Part shown: positions 10,661 through 21,179 of the stretch, in pieces
Layout: each line of letters begins with the position of its first letter
Numbering within the stretch: position 1 is the stretch's first letter
Assembly (NCBI GenBank): GCA_014529385.2
Contig: CM043960.1
Location: 120,664,543 to 120,728,542 of the forward strand
Direction of reading: 5' to 3'
Length of the DNA: 64,000 bases
Origin: Adiantum capillus-veneris
Lineage: Eukaryota; Streptophyta; Polypodiopsida; Polypodiales; Pteridaceae
Notes under the pieces: model-generated
Database searches by the model: none
Seen by the model: the letters and a program-made list of their open reading frames with translations, nothing else
Told to the model about the DNA's origin: nothing
Made by a program: the position numbers and the translations under genes

Positions 10661-10757
10661 GTTTTGTCGTAGGAACCATCTTGAGGCCTCATACATCTAT
10701 CGGATGAAGATGCCATGAAAGTAGTGGGCCTTTGGTGTTGGTAGCCAATCTAAACTC

Positions 10758-11320
10758 TTGTTCAATGAAAGAGTTGGTGCATTCGAGGTCAAAAGATCAA
10801 TCAAGCAAGGTTGCCCTTTAGCCCCACTATTGTTGGCCATTGGATCTCATCCTTTGGCAATGTTGCTCGAGGACAGTGCTGCTAGAGGGGAGATTCAAAG
10901 GTTGTCTCTTCCTAACTTCTCGCGAAGCTATTTGCGGACGATTCCCTTCTATTCCTCAAAGTGTGTCAAATGATCAGGAAGGCTTTGGAGATTGTGCAAA
11001 CTTACGTCGTAGCATAGGGATCAAAGTGTAGTATTGAGAAATCTAGATGGATGTCGCTCTCCAAAAATGACTCGGTTGATTTGACAATGCGGACCAGGGA
11101 GATAATGTCAAAAGGGAAGGTGTTCTGACACTTGTGCGTCCCACTGGAGGTGGATACTATCCACAAGCAAAGATTCCTACGGGTCTTGGATAAGGTTAGG
11201 ATCAAGATGCGAAGATGGGAGTATATGCTTCTTCCTTTCCCAAGCCATGTGAAGGTGGTCAATTCGTTTATGCTCCCTTATGTAGCCTTCAATGGTCCTC
11301 TGCTTAAGTTGGCCAAATGA
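10758..11320 (+). pseudogene. LINE copy 1 reverse transcriptase remnant
   Basis: It starts at the RT region FNERVGAFEVKRSIKQGCPLAP (block 4 of LINE RTs, giving the SIKQGCPLAP signature). The catalytic box falls in a frame-shifted stretch readable as LFADDSLLFL near 10924-10960. It continues after frameshifts into the thumb-like region with VRIKMRRWEYMLLPF and VVNSFMLPYVAF. All fingers motifs upstream are absent. Confidence 0.7.
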
Positions 11321-12594
11321 GATTGGAAAGGTTTCTTGAAATCAATAAAAAGTTTCTTGTGGAATACTAAAGACTCGACGCCCTTGTGGTGGGCAAGTTG
11401 GGATTCCATTGCAAGAACTTTTGAGCCCGGCGGTATCGGGATCCTTAACCCTTGTATTTGTGAGGGCCAAGTTTATGGTAGCAATCAGCGAAGCAAGACT
11501 AGGCATGGGATATCATGACTAAGGCCATGATGTACAATGTCAAACTGTGCTCGCAAGTTGGACAATGGAAAGGGCTAGAGGTACTTAACAAGTTGCTTGC
11601 CCCTCAGTGGGCTATCCTGAATCTTGGTGGCACAACGAGCGAGCTAGTTCGTAGATGCAACAAAGTAACAGAGGCCTTGGAATGGGGAGAATTAACAAGG
11701 TACTTTCACAACTCTATAACTCATTGGGCCCCTTGGCTATCTAAGGTGGGAAGCATGCTGTTGAACCCATTCTGGAGGGAAATTACCAGGAAGATCAATT
11801 TGATCTTTGAGCTAGTTTTGTGATGGCAGCAACAGAAGTTGAAAAGGAACAGATCAACTGGCCTCCCAGTTCCATCTTTGCGTGATTGAAAGTCTGCTAG
11901 CTAGTAGAGCTTTAGAATGGCTAGACAAAGGTTGGATGCCCTCTTGTGTATCCAAGTTCAAGTGGAAGGCATGGCGGTGGCACAAGAATAGACATTTTCT
12001 TAAACCACAAACCAAGGATAACTCCCTTATGATCTCAATGGATTTGGTTTCCCCTTTGAATAAGCAATGGGACAAGCAATGGCCAAAATCAAGATGGGTG
12101 TCAATCGCAAAAAATATCCGGTGCCCACATTTGCCGCTTGAGATGAAGGTATTTGTTTGGAAGATTCTATGGGGGGGGGCTTACCATCGGGTGTGAAGAT
12201 ACAAGCCAGAGGTATTGGTCCTGATAGATGCTCGCAATGCAAAACATATAGTGAGTCACTTATTCAAGGAGTGCTCGACGATAAGTGGCATGACAGGAAA
12301 GATTTGCAAATTGGGTGCAAAAGACATGGAAGATTGGATTATTCAAGAACGACCTCTTCTTGGGTGGGATAGTTTTTAAGAGCCAAGCGCTACTTATCGG
12401 CACGCAGATTGTCAGATTCTTCTACTTCAAACACATGTGGAAGGCTAGGAACTGTTGGGTATTTGAGAACGCCTTGGAAACAACTAGGCTCATTGAGATT
12501 ATACAAAAAAGTAGGAAAGCGATTTGTCACCATAGAGAAATATGTGAACTTTGATGAGTGGAATAGGGCTATTGATGCCGTAATGATTGGATAG
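11320..12594 (+). pseudogene. LINE copy 1 C-terminal region with zinc-finger domain
   Basis: Successive frames read FLWNTKDSTPLWWASW, LGGTTSELVRRCNKVTEALE and THWAPWLSKVG, then the terminal domain with MKVFVWKILWG and a frame-shifted RGIGPDRCSQC. The C-x2-C pair and preceding W-x-F layout correspond to the zf-RVT domain common at the C-terminus of plant LINE ORF2. Confidence 0.7.
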
Positions 12595-12790
12595 ATTTTT
12601 GGGTCCTTGCTAAAGTAGAGGTCCTTTTCAAAGTTTCATGGGGTGGCTCTCTTGTTAGTCGATGTACCTATGGTTGCTGGGAGACATCATGGGTCAACTC
12701 GAGCATGACTTGAATTTGTGATTTTTTGGTTAAGCTAATATAATACACTCACCACTGTGCGTTCTTTCAAAAAAAAAAAAAAAAAAAAAA

Positions 12791-13255
12791 CCGAGTGGAA
12801 GGATCGTCTTGAGGAATGACTTGGGGAAAATATTAGTGCTCTTTGCAAGAGACTTTTCACTTTTATTTTGAGGACCAAAAATTTCTTTGAAGTGGAGAGT
12901 AATGTTAAGATTCCCCCCTAGATGGGAATAATCGTAGGATATTGAGTCATAGGTGCCAATAGGACTTTGTCACTGTGTAGCAATGGTGAGGGAGTGTGCA
13001 TTGAGTGGGTGATTGTTGGGGGTTTGTGCTTGCAATGGGAGGTGTCGACAGTGATCTTGAGCGTTGGTAGACCCACTGCTTGCTTTCGGGGTGTGGGTTG
13101 GGCGAGAAAGCTAGATCTTCCTTGCAAATGAGACCGTGGTTGGCTTCTCAACAAGAGCAGAGTTGTAGCACATTGTTGACTGCTATCGGGTTGCCTTTTC
13201 TTTTCGTGTGACTAGCTTGCATGACCCGCCTATCGGCGGGTCTCGCTCGCTCTTA
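12791..13255. other. Intergenic stretch without recognisable gene
   Basis: No motif or family similarity recognised. It runs from the LINE poly-A to the CA microsatellite. Confidence 0.35.
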
Positions 13256-13258
13256 CCA

Positions 13259-13259
<1 letters not shown>

Positions 13260-13313
<54 letters not shown>
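13260..13313. repeat. (CA)27 microsatellite
   Basis: A pure CA run. Additional GA runs lie at about 13397-13413 and 13535-13600, so 340 bp carry three dinucleotide tracts. Confidence 0.95.
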
Positions 13314-13317
<4 letters not shown>

Positions 13318-13532
13318 ATGGACACTATATATTCTATTGATACTTCTTTACATATGTTCAAATGCTGGTTTATTCCACTTCATGTTGGGGGCACGTGAGA
13401 GAGAGAGAGAGAGGGAGAAGGTTATTGTGCATTTGTGTCATGCATTTTCACTTATGCTTACAAACATTTCATACGAATTGTTTTGGTTTCACTTTTGCTA
13501 CATTAAACCTTCTTTCTCCTTTCTCCCTCTAC

Positions 13533-13534
<2 letters not shown>

Positions 13535-13590
<56 letters not shown>

Positions 13591-13600
13591 AGAGAGAGAG
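13535..13600. repeat. (GA)n microsatellite
   Basis: About 33 GA units with one interruption (GTAAG) near 13588. Confidence 0.95.
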
Positions 13601-13804
13601 AAATGAAATGAAATAATGAAATGTTATATTAACGTCTTTGAAAGGCCAAAATGACATATGAGACCAAAAAGTTACAATTGGTGAATCTGATATCATGTCT
13701 GATTATAGAAATTACAAAGTTACAAAGAACTAACACTAGATCACTAAAACACTAAGGAAAAAGGAAATAAATTTGAGGTTGATTCGGGATTGAGACGAGA
13801 TAGA

Positions 13805-13828
13805 GGGGGGGGGGGGGGGGGGGGGGGG
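13805..13828. repeat. Poly-G homopolymer (24 bp)
   Basis: A G run lying directly at the 3' end of the minus-strand LINE whose last codons end near 13833. On that strand it reads as poly-C, so it is not a normal LINE poly-A tail. Confidence 0.9.
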
Positions 13829-14010
13829 TGGTTCATATGAAATCTCTTATCGGTTGTTGTCGGATCTCATCAACCTCTTCCATGGTTAGTACGCTGGTTG
13901 GGCGTCTTGCATGTCGAGCTAGAGTGATCTGTATCTTCTGTTGTAGCCTTCGTCGGTGGTGGGAGACCCCCCCGAGGTCGTGGGCATCTAGATCTGCCTT
14001 GCTTAGTGGC

Positions 14011-14361
14011 TCATTCAAGCATCTTATGTCTAGTATGGGTGGGCTCTGAGATCTGCTGTAATGACTGCTCCTCTGGGTCTTTCCTGGCTGGTGTAAAGAA
14101 ATCTGTGATTCGTCTCTGAGACTGGATTTCCCCTGATGTCCTAAGCAAGCTCTCCCTAAGTCTACGCAGCTCTAGCAGGAACAATTCGAGACATCTTTGA
14201 TCCTTGTATCTCATGACTCTAGAAAAAGGTCCAAAACCTTCTCTAAATAGGCAGTGGAAGCGGCCGCGTATCTTGTAATACGATGGGAAATGACATGTGT
14301 AGTGCAACTTTGTCTCTGGCTCTAAGTTACATAGGTGACATATCCTGGCCCCTACTGGCAC
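14011..14361 (-). pseudogene. LINE ORF2 C-terminus with zinc-binding motif and PIP-box-like motif
   Basis: The frame begins with RICHLCNLEPETKLHYTCHF, a C-x2-C...H-x2-C arrangement (C8, C11, H20, C23) like the terminal finger of LINE ORF2 proteins. At residues 82-89 it reads QRRITDFF (14095-14118), an exact Q-x-x-I-x-x-F-F PCNA-interacting-peptide pattern followed by basic residues. Human L1 ORF2p is known to bind PCNA through such a box; for this plant family the function is inferred. A following frame (13833-14018) ends in QQPIRDFI, a weaker look-alike. Confidence 0.65.
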
Positions 14362-14429
14362 CCCTCAAAATCGGCCAGTCTCGATTTGCAGCTGATGTGA
14401 GGATGTGCGGATCTGCCCGATAGCGCATC

Positions 14430-15089
14430 TTATCCCATGAGATAAGTGCGTATCCAGTATGGAGGCCTAGTCACAAAGCCGTCCTCCGTGAGTTGGAGAA
14501 GATGCTCTCTGTAGAAGGCCATCTTCGTGCCCAACTTGTGTGTCGGCTGTATCCATGTGCTCCTAGTATCTAGCTGAATCAGATCCTGGCGTATGAGTCT
14601 AGTGAACTCTGTCCGTGTGAGATACATGGAGGGTGCATCCAGGGAGTATTGAAACGGAGGCAATCTATCCATGTTGAAACCATGCGACTGAAACCATGCT
14701 GTCATCTGTCGATACTAACATGTTGTATTGCCTTGTAGAGCTAGTTGTTGAGATGACTCCAAGGCAAGCCAAGCGTATCTGTCCCTGGGGAGATCCCATA
14801 GACCATGCATAAAGGATACTAATCTAGTCAACGTCTCCACCATGAGGAAGGGAGGGGGGGCAGCTAGCTCGGCTCGGATAATCTCATGCGGCACTGAGGC
14901 CTTAGCCCGAATCATCCGAGTGATCATAGAGACTAGAGGCCTCTCCATACCTCTCCATCGATCCGTGTTGCCAGATCTCCCATGGTTGTCTATTGAGGGT
15001 TCCCACACTTGAACTCCATAGAGCATAGATGGAGTCACTAGAGTGTCAAAAAGCCAAAGATTTGTTCCTGAAACTGAACCTGCAAACAC
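14430..15089 (-). pseudogene. LINE ORF2 region between RT and terminal finger
   Basis: Two frames (14715-15089 and 14430-14705) carry PSMLYGVQVWEPS and SMITRMIRAKASVPHEIIRAEL, the post-RT helix region where LINE proteins read L-YG-E-W. A single frameshift or stop at about 14710 separates them. No catalytic motif is expected here. Confidence 0.65.
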
Positions 15090-16120
15090 ATCCTCTCCAG
15101 TCCTCCCAAAGCTGCATATGCTCTTGTCAGTCTAGTTTCTGATGCTCTCCTTAGTGAAAACACCGGTCCATCGAAGACTACCCCAAGATAAGTATATGCA
15201 TCCGTGTACTCCACAGTCTCCTGGCCTCCTGACCCATTGTGGTGTGGTCTTGAACACCATAACCTTGGTTTTCCCAGGTTAACAGACAATCTCACGAGCA
15301 ACTGTATGTAGAGCATCCAAATGACGCTGCATCCCCTCTGGAAAGTCAAAAATCAACACAATATCATCAGCATATAGTAACAATGGTATCCATTTCCCTT
15401 CTAGCTGAGCCCCCCTGTCACCGTGACGCTCTACATAATTCAAAAACTCATCCACATACATCCCAATTAGAATCTGGGATAGGGGGTATCCTTGCTTTAC
15501 TCCAATAGTGGAGTGAACCATGTCAGACATTCCCTCCGTGGTGCGTACCCGCCCCATCACTGTCTTGTATAGAGCCAGAATACCCCATTTCAGCTCTGTA
15601 GGCACACCCATGTCCTGTAGTCTGCGTATAAGTCTGGCTCTCGGCATTGTGTCAAAAGCTTTGCGGAAATCCACAAAGCTACAATAGATCCTCTTGCCAT
15701 GGTGTATAACCTCCTCAATAATAGCTCTGAGTGTCAGAATCTAGTCAAGAGTGGAGAAACCTCTCCTAAAACCTGCTTGACCTGGCGCTCTTATGCCCTC
15801 TCGCTTTGCCCATCTACTTAGAAGTTGCTCAAGAACGGATGCATACAACCTAGCTAATGTATGACCAACCATGATGGTGCGATAATTCCCAGGAATCATG
15901 GGATCTCCTGACTTGAAAATAGGCACAATCGTAGACATATCCCAAGTCTCAGGGAAGCCTTCATACATGGCTCGATTAAACATCACAGCCAAGAGATCTG
16001 CAAGCATATCTTTGGCATGGATGAAGTGCTCTGCTACTAGACCATCATGATCATGTGCTCTCCTTGTCTTCATCTTGTCAATGGATTTCCTTACCCTCTC
16101 GGTAGTGAAGAAAGAACATG
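15038..16120 (-). pseudogene. LINE reverse transcriptase (minus)
   Basis: Frames 15741-16073, 15279-15674 and 15038-15349 give the RT in order: HDHDGLVAEHF, FKSGDPMIPGNYRTI (fingers), GQAGFRRGFSTLD, MDFRKAFDTMPRARL (first catalytic Asp), VKQGYPLSQILIGMYVD and LLLYADDIVLI with the YADD box at 15363-15374, then TYLGVVFDG. Catalytic residues are intact, but stops or frameshifts near 15720 and 15300 break the frame. The LINE function is copying its own RNA at nicked target DNA. Confidence 0.8.
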
Positions 16121-17113
16121 TCTATGGGCATGTGTCATAATAATCAATATCTAATTCTCCTAAATGATTTTCTCATATTAAACTGATCATTTAATGTGGG
16201 GAGGTACCAGGGGAGAAAAAGCTAGAATATTGGTTAAGCTAGTAGACCGGCCACAGTAGGGATCCAAAGGAGGGAAAATAGGGATCAAAAGGGGGGGGCC
16301 ATCTGCAAAAGAGCCATGGGCAACAATGGGCTAAAAAGACCCTAAGGTTCAGCCCATTAAGACTTCCAAAATGCTAAGGTTCCAAAATTCAAAGGTTGTG
16401 TCCAAAGGTCAACCCTAGGGAAAATTGGATGCTTAGTGTGTGTACAAAAGTCTTCTTCAAAGCCTACAAAGGAGGGGGCGAGCCCATTTAGTAGGGGATG
16501 AGAGAGAAAGTCACACACACACAGGCTCCCTTTACACAAAGGGAATTAGGGACACATGTCAGCTCCCTAGGCCAGATGCCCACAAGGTGTGCCCAATTCC
16601 TATTGGAAGACCCTTGAAGTGGACCAATGAGAATTAAGCTAGAGTAAATCTAGTTTAATTAATTTAAAAACATTTAATAAAAGAAACCAATGAGAATTAA
16701 GTCTCCTAGAAGACTATTGGGCAGTCTCCCAAGGGGTCCAATGAGCATTCAGGAGCCCAATGGCTTGCCTGATTCCTATTGGCCAGGAGGCAAAGGGGTC
16801 CAATGAGAGTTTAGTTTAATTATTTAATTACCTAAAGTTCTCACAAAAGGGGAAAGGGGGACACATGTTAGAAGGCTATCACTTATCACCATCAAGTGTG
16901 ATTTCAAGTGTTGATTGACTCTACTCACTGTGTAGTGTCTGCGGGGGCCAAGGGCTTGTAGGTCGAGGTGTTTGGAGTTTGAATTGAGCTTGTGGGTAGT
17001 GTTTTTATTGAGCTCTTGAGTGGTGGTGTGTGTGGGTTGGGATTTAAGCAAATTCCTTGTGTGGTGTTGAGTTGTCTGGGTGTGTGAGTGTGCGCACGTC
17101 TTTTGCTCCATCA
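16121..17113 (+). repeat. Element C 5' LTR or LTR-like region
   Basis: The last part (16888-17096) is about 90% identical by eye to 23388-23596 and ends near CCATCA five bases before a primer-site-like sequence. The part before 16888 shows no match to the 3' LTR, so the two LTRs differ in their U3 portion. It contains a repeated phrase CCAATGAGAATTAAG (16623 and 16687) and AT-rich TTTAATTA blocks. Confidence 0.55.
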
Positions 17114-17118
17114 TCCTT

Positions 17119-17136
17119 TGGTGATCCCGCTGGGGA
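17119..17136 (+). other. Element C primer-binding-site candidate
   Basis: TGGTGATCCCGCTGGGGA begins with TGG as required for pairing with a tRNA CCA end and stands right after the LTR. The tRNA species was not identified. Confidence 0.55.
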
Positions 17137-17281
17137 GCGGAAATTTACCGGTTGTGCACCCAAGTGAAGCGGTTTTGCTATGAAGTTTGAGCTTCTTTGA
17201 AGAAAAGTGGTGGTTTGGTTGAGGTGAAAGACTTCAAATTTCGTAGAAGTACTCACACAAGGGAGAAGCGCTTTCAAAGGG

Positions 17282-18112
17282 ATGGCATATAGTCGGCCAA
17301 TGTTCACAGGGAAGGAGGATGTGAAGGACTGGATTGCGGACTTTGAGTGACATATGCTTGGTATGCACATTGTGAATGACAAAGCAAAGCTTCATGTATT
17401 TCCTCTTGCGCTCAAACGAGAAGCTCGCGAGAGAGGGGAAGGTTTAGAGGAAGACAAAAAGCAAACATGGGAGCAGGTGAAGCTGGCAATTTTTAACAGG
17501 TTTGGAAAGAAATAAACCGCAACCGACGTGAGAACAAAATTGAGAGGTTTGCAGCAAGATGTTCATGCTAACTTAAAGGAGTTTTTGCAACACTTCAAAG
17601 GACTATAGGTGCAATTGGAGGCGGCATCCCAAGTACCTCCAGGGGATTTTTTGAAAGTGCGTCAGTTTATGGATTGTCTCCATCCAAGTGTAAGGGAGAA
17701 GGTCGATCAAGAGGAGCCTGCTACATTTGAAAGAGCTGTGGAAATTGCCAAGGCCAAGAGCAAGAAGATCAAGAGAAGGTGGGAGCAAGTCATGACACAT
17801 GCTAAGCTAGTTGTGGTGCAACCAATGGTCCCTGTGGCAACGGATGATAGAGTGGAGCGAGTGGTTCAAGGTCCGGATCCCATCAGGGCCCGAGTTTTGC
17901 ATGATCTTACTGGTCAATTGCAAGAATTAAGAATTAACATAATGAATAGGAACCAAAGAGAAGAGAGGCCAGCTGGGAGAGGTAGGGGACAAAGGCTACA
18001 AGGTAGATGCTACAATTGTGATGAAGAGGGTCACTATGCCCCTGATGTCCTGAACCACCAAGAGAGAGAGGAGGGATATACCCCTTATATGGACGTGGTC
18101 GAGGGAGAATAG
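17282..18112 (+). pseudogene. Element C Gag (three in-frame stops)
   Basis: From ATG at 17282 one frame runs to 18112 through stops TGA (17348), TAA (about 17512) and TAG (about 17606). The start MFTGKEDVKDWIADFE and later WEQVKLAIFNRFGKK match the retrotransposon gag capsid region. The nucleocapsid knuckle reads CYNCDEEGHYAPDV, with the final Cys replaced by Val. Each stop is one C-to-T or G-to-A step from Arg, Gln or Trp. Gag would form the particle that packages element RNA. Confidence 0.8.
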
Positions 18113-18171
18113 GAGAAAATCATCAAGAGCGGGCACTAGAAGAACCACCACCGCAACAACAACCGCAACCG

Positions 18172-18905
18172 TTGCCTGGAAATGGAGAAGGCATAGTTAT
18201 TAACATCATTACCCTTGAGCATCAAGATGTGGATGTTTTGGCCAATAAGAGAGATAGGCATGATAGGGAGAAAGAGACAGAAGAAGAGAGGGAAACAAGA
18301 GCAAGGAAAGGAAAGGCTAAGGTAGAAGACAAACCACAGAGTAGCAAGAGGCGGCGAAGAAGGAAAATTGGTCCAAAGGACTACCTCCTTGGCCAAGGTG
18401 TTGAAGACTATGATATTATTGACGACATACGAAATCAAAAGACAAATATATCTTTTGGTCAGTTGGTGGCTTTGAACGCTAAATTGAGGAGGCAGTGGAC
18501 CAAGTGTGTGAGTACGCGGCTTCCTTCCAAAAAGGAAAAGCATCAAAGCATGGTGTCATCCTTGAGGGTTGGTCACCCAGTGGATATGGTGTCAATAGTT
18601 GAAGCTATGCTGGGAAAGAAGACGGAAGTGCAAGCATATGTGGATGGTGGTGCCCAGGTGTGTGTCATGACCGAGGCTATCATGAAAGAAGCAGGCACCA
18701 AGATGTCAGTGAGTGCTTCAATCCGTATGAGGATGGCCAACCACAAAATGGCAAGGTGTCTTGCAATAGCTGAAGATGTGAAGATAAAATTCTTGGGGAT
18801 TGAGTGCTTGGTTGATTGATACGTGATGCAAGCGGGTGAGAATGATTATCCGATCATTTTAGGGAGGCCATGCCTTATAACCCTTCGTGCTAAGCATGAT
18901 TAGGG
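18172..18905 (+). pseudogene. Element C protease region
   Basis: A basic linker (KKRRRRRKIGPKD-like text) precedes a retropepsin core reading VQAYVDGGAQVCVMTEA, where the D-G-G replaces the usual D-S/T-G, as in several Tat-type proteases. It continues past an in-frame stop at 18817 into NDYPIILGRPCL, the family C-terminal ILGRP box. It lies in a different frame from gag. Confidence 0.7.
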
Positions 18906-18959
18906 CACGGGCTTGATCACCATCCCGACAAAGAGAAAGGAAGGACCATTGTCTACAAC

Positions 18960-20350
18960 ATGAAGACACACGAGAGCTGTACACAGCCCCTATTGGAGAT
19001 GCAAGATACAAATTCGACAGAAACTACGGCATACAATAGTGATGCTTCGTCTACATCATCAAAAGGAAGTTTAGAGAAAGGCTTGATGCAATTATGTCCT
19101 GATCTATTTGGGGTAAGTGTCGAAAAGGAAGCATCGATGCATGATGTGAAGGTCAAGGAGGAGAAGGATAGTCCAAAAGCAATTGTAGAGCCTGCCAAAG
19201 TGAATGCAAGGAGCATGCTAGGAGAGGACTTGACAGAGAAAGAAAAAAAGGAGTATGAAGACATGTTCACGGAGTTTCCAAAGCTATTCGCCATTGAATA
19301 TACAGAGTTGCAAGGAGCTAAAGGGGTTGCGCATAGAATCAATCTAAAAGAAGGTGCCAAGCCAAAGGTTCAAAAGCTTAGGAGGTTGGGGGTCATTCAT
19401 GAGAAGGCACTTCATGAAGAGGCGATGAAGCTTTTGGAAGCAAATTATAACTTTCGAGTGGAGGAGTCCGAATGGGTCTCTCCACTTGTTATTGTGCCCA
19501 AGAAGAACGAAAGATTTAGGATATGTGTTGATTTCAAACCTTTGAATGTTGTCACAAAAAGGAATCATTATCCACTACCCTTCCTAGATGAAATCCTCAA
19601 TCAAGTTGCAGGTCATGAATGTTACTCAATCATGGATGGATTTTCTGGCTACTTTTAGATCTTGATAGCAATTGAAGATCGATTGAAGACGACCTTCATT
19701 ACTCCTTGGGGTTGTTTTGCATACAAAAGAATGCCTTTTGGGCTAATTAATGCATATGCTACCTTCCAAGGATGGATGAATAGAGTGTTTGGTCCGTACT
19801 TGGGTAATTTCATTCGAGTTTTCATGGATGACATTGGATGTTATAGCTCCAGGGTCACGCATTTGGAGAAGCTGAGGTTGAGTTTTGAAAGGCTTCAACA
19901 AGAGGGTGGGCAACTCAACCCAAAGAAGTGTAAGTTTGCTCATGCCAGAGTCCGTTTGCTAGGACACGTGGTTTCCCAAAATGGAATCAAAGCCGACCCA
20001 GAGAAAGTTAAGGTTTTGTTGCTTATGGATCTGCCCACCAACACAAAGGATTTGGCATCATTTGTGCATAAGCTCAGGTACTTGTCACATTTTTTTTGGA
20101 TGCTATGTCAGTATGTGTATCCTCTCCAGAAATTGAGTCAAAGAGTTCAAGGGTTTGAGTGGAATGAAGACATGCAACAGGCTTTTGATGGTATCAAGGA
20201 GGTATTGTGTGCTTTACCACCAGTGAGTCCTCCCGACTTGCAATCGATTTTCTATGTATCTATTAGTGTGGGGTCAATAGCTTTTGGGTCGGTTCTCATA
20301 CAAAGGCAAGGAAGGAACTTCAAGACAGTTTATTAAGATGAAGAATGTAA
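18960..20350 (+). pseudogene. Element C reverse transcriptase and connection domain
   Basis: Motifs in order: WVSPLVIVPKKNERFRICVDF, PLNVVTKRNHYPLPFLDE, YSIMDGFSGYF (first Asp), CFAYKRMPFGLINA, IRVFMDDIG (catalytic FMDD) and LLGHVVSQNGIKADPEKV. The frame continues unchanged through stops at 19656 (TAG) and 20334 (TAA). All catalytic aspartates survive. The connection and first RNase H region is at about 20080-20600 and keeps WNEDMQQAFDGIK and PPDLQSIFYVSIS. Confidence 0.85.
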
Positions 20351-20649
20351 GCGAGTTCTCCTACACGGAAAATGGAACAGTGGGTATTTGCCTTGGTTCT
20401 TGCTTGTCGCAGGTTCAAACCTATCAATTCTATGTGCTCACTACATCAAACCTTTGCCGGATGTAGTACAACATTTGAAGCCTAGCAAGTGCATCTTAAA
20501 GTGGACTTTGGAGCTCCAACAGTATGAGTTTGAGTTTAAAGTGGATCATTCTATTAAAGCTCACTTGGCAGACATAGTGGTACATAAGGGAGGGGAGCTT
20601 CCATCTTACCCAAGGGTTGACAAGGATGATCATGAAGAGGAAGTAGATA

Positions 20650-21090
20650 TTACAGATGTGTATACAATGATGTTTGATGGTGCATATAGGAAATTTATTC
20701 AAAAGGCAAGTGGTGGGGTAGTTATTAAGAACCCAAAAGGCGATGTAATCTTTTCTAGAGCTTACGATCTTGATGAAGCTGAAAGTAACAATGAGGCCGA
20801 GTATCTCACACTTTTCCTTGGGTTGAAGCAGTGTGTTGAGTTTGGATTGAAGAGGGTCATTGCAAAAGGGGATGCGTTGCTAGTCATGAATCAGTTGCTT
20901 GGTTTGTGGAATGTTAAGAAAGACAATTTGAAGAAGTGGTTCTATGGCATCAAGAAGCTTTTGCATGAGTTTGAGAAGATACAATTTAAGCATGTTCCTT
21001 GTGAGCATAATAAAGAAGCTGATGAGTTGGCGAGGGACAAGTTGGATGCCTTGGTAGCTCCTTTAAAGGTCAAGGAAGCCTTGTATGCAG
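20650..21090 (+). pseudogene. Element C second, archaeal-type RNase H
   Basis: The text TMMFDGAYRK (Asp), AESNNEAEYLTLFLGL (Glu), VIAKGDALLVMNQLLG (Asp) and HNKEADELARDKLDAL (final acidic residue) gives a full DEDD set and is the layout of the additional RNase H that Tat elements carry after their retroviral one. It is in the same frame as RT with no break inside the domain. The role would be RNA removal during cDNA synthesis. Confidence 0.8.
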
Positions 21091-21179
21091 GAAGGGAATC
21101 ATTGCAAGATGTAGAATTATTTCTTGGTAAAGGGCAATGTCCAGAGGGCATGTCAAAGGTTTGGCGTAAGAGAATAGTT

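Larger units (their letters stand above)
10690..12790 (+). mobile_element. LINE copy 1, 5'-truncated, with poly-A tail
   Basis: The reading resumes in the middle of a LINE reverse transcriptase and runs to a poly-A tail at 12769-12790 (22 A). The same protein blocks recur in two further copies (37.7-43.1 kb and 43.6-48.7 kb), including SIKQGCPLAPLL, the block ending WLSKVG and the terminal zinc-finger region. 5' truncation is the normal product of target-primed reverse transcription. Multiple frameshifts and stops make it a dead copy. The 5' limit is approximate and target-site duplications were not found by eye. Confidence 0.8.
13833..16120 (-). mobile_element. Second LINE family, 5'-truncated, minus strand
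   Basis: Six consecutive minus-strand frames give an RT, a connector and a terminal CCHC-like region that differ in sequence from the LINE family of copies 1-3. The 5' end is cut at about 16120 inside the RT fingers, where gypsy C begins. No endonuclease domain is present. The 3' end abuts a homopolymer at 13828 rather than a poly-A tail. RT and C-terminal parts are given separately. Confidence 0.8.

Noticed and set aside
13260-13313. Repeat arrays considered as CRISPR-like
   Set aside because: Units are dinucleotides without spacers, and the genome is eukaryotic.
13836-13859. QQPIRDFI as a second PCNA box
   Set aside because: Last position is Ile rather than Phe/Tyr and the frame is not clearly joined to ORF2; kept only as a side remark.
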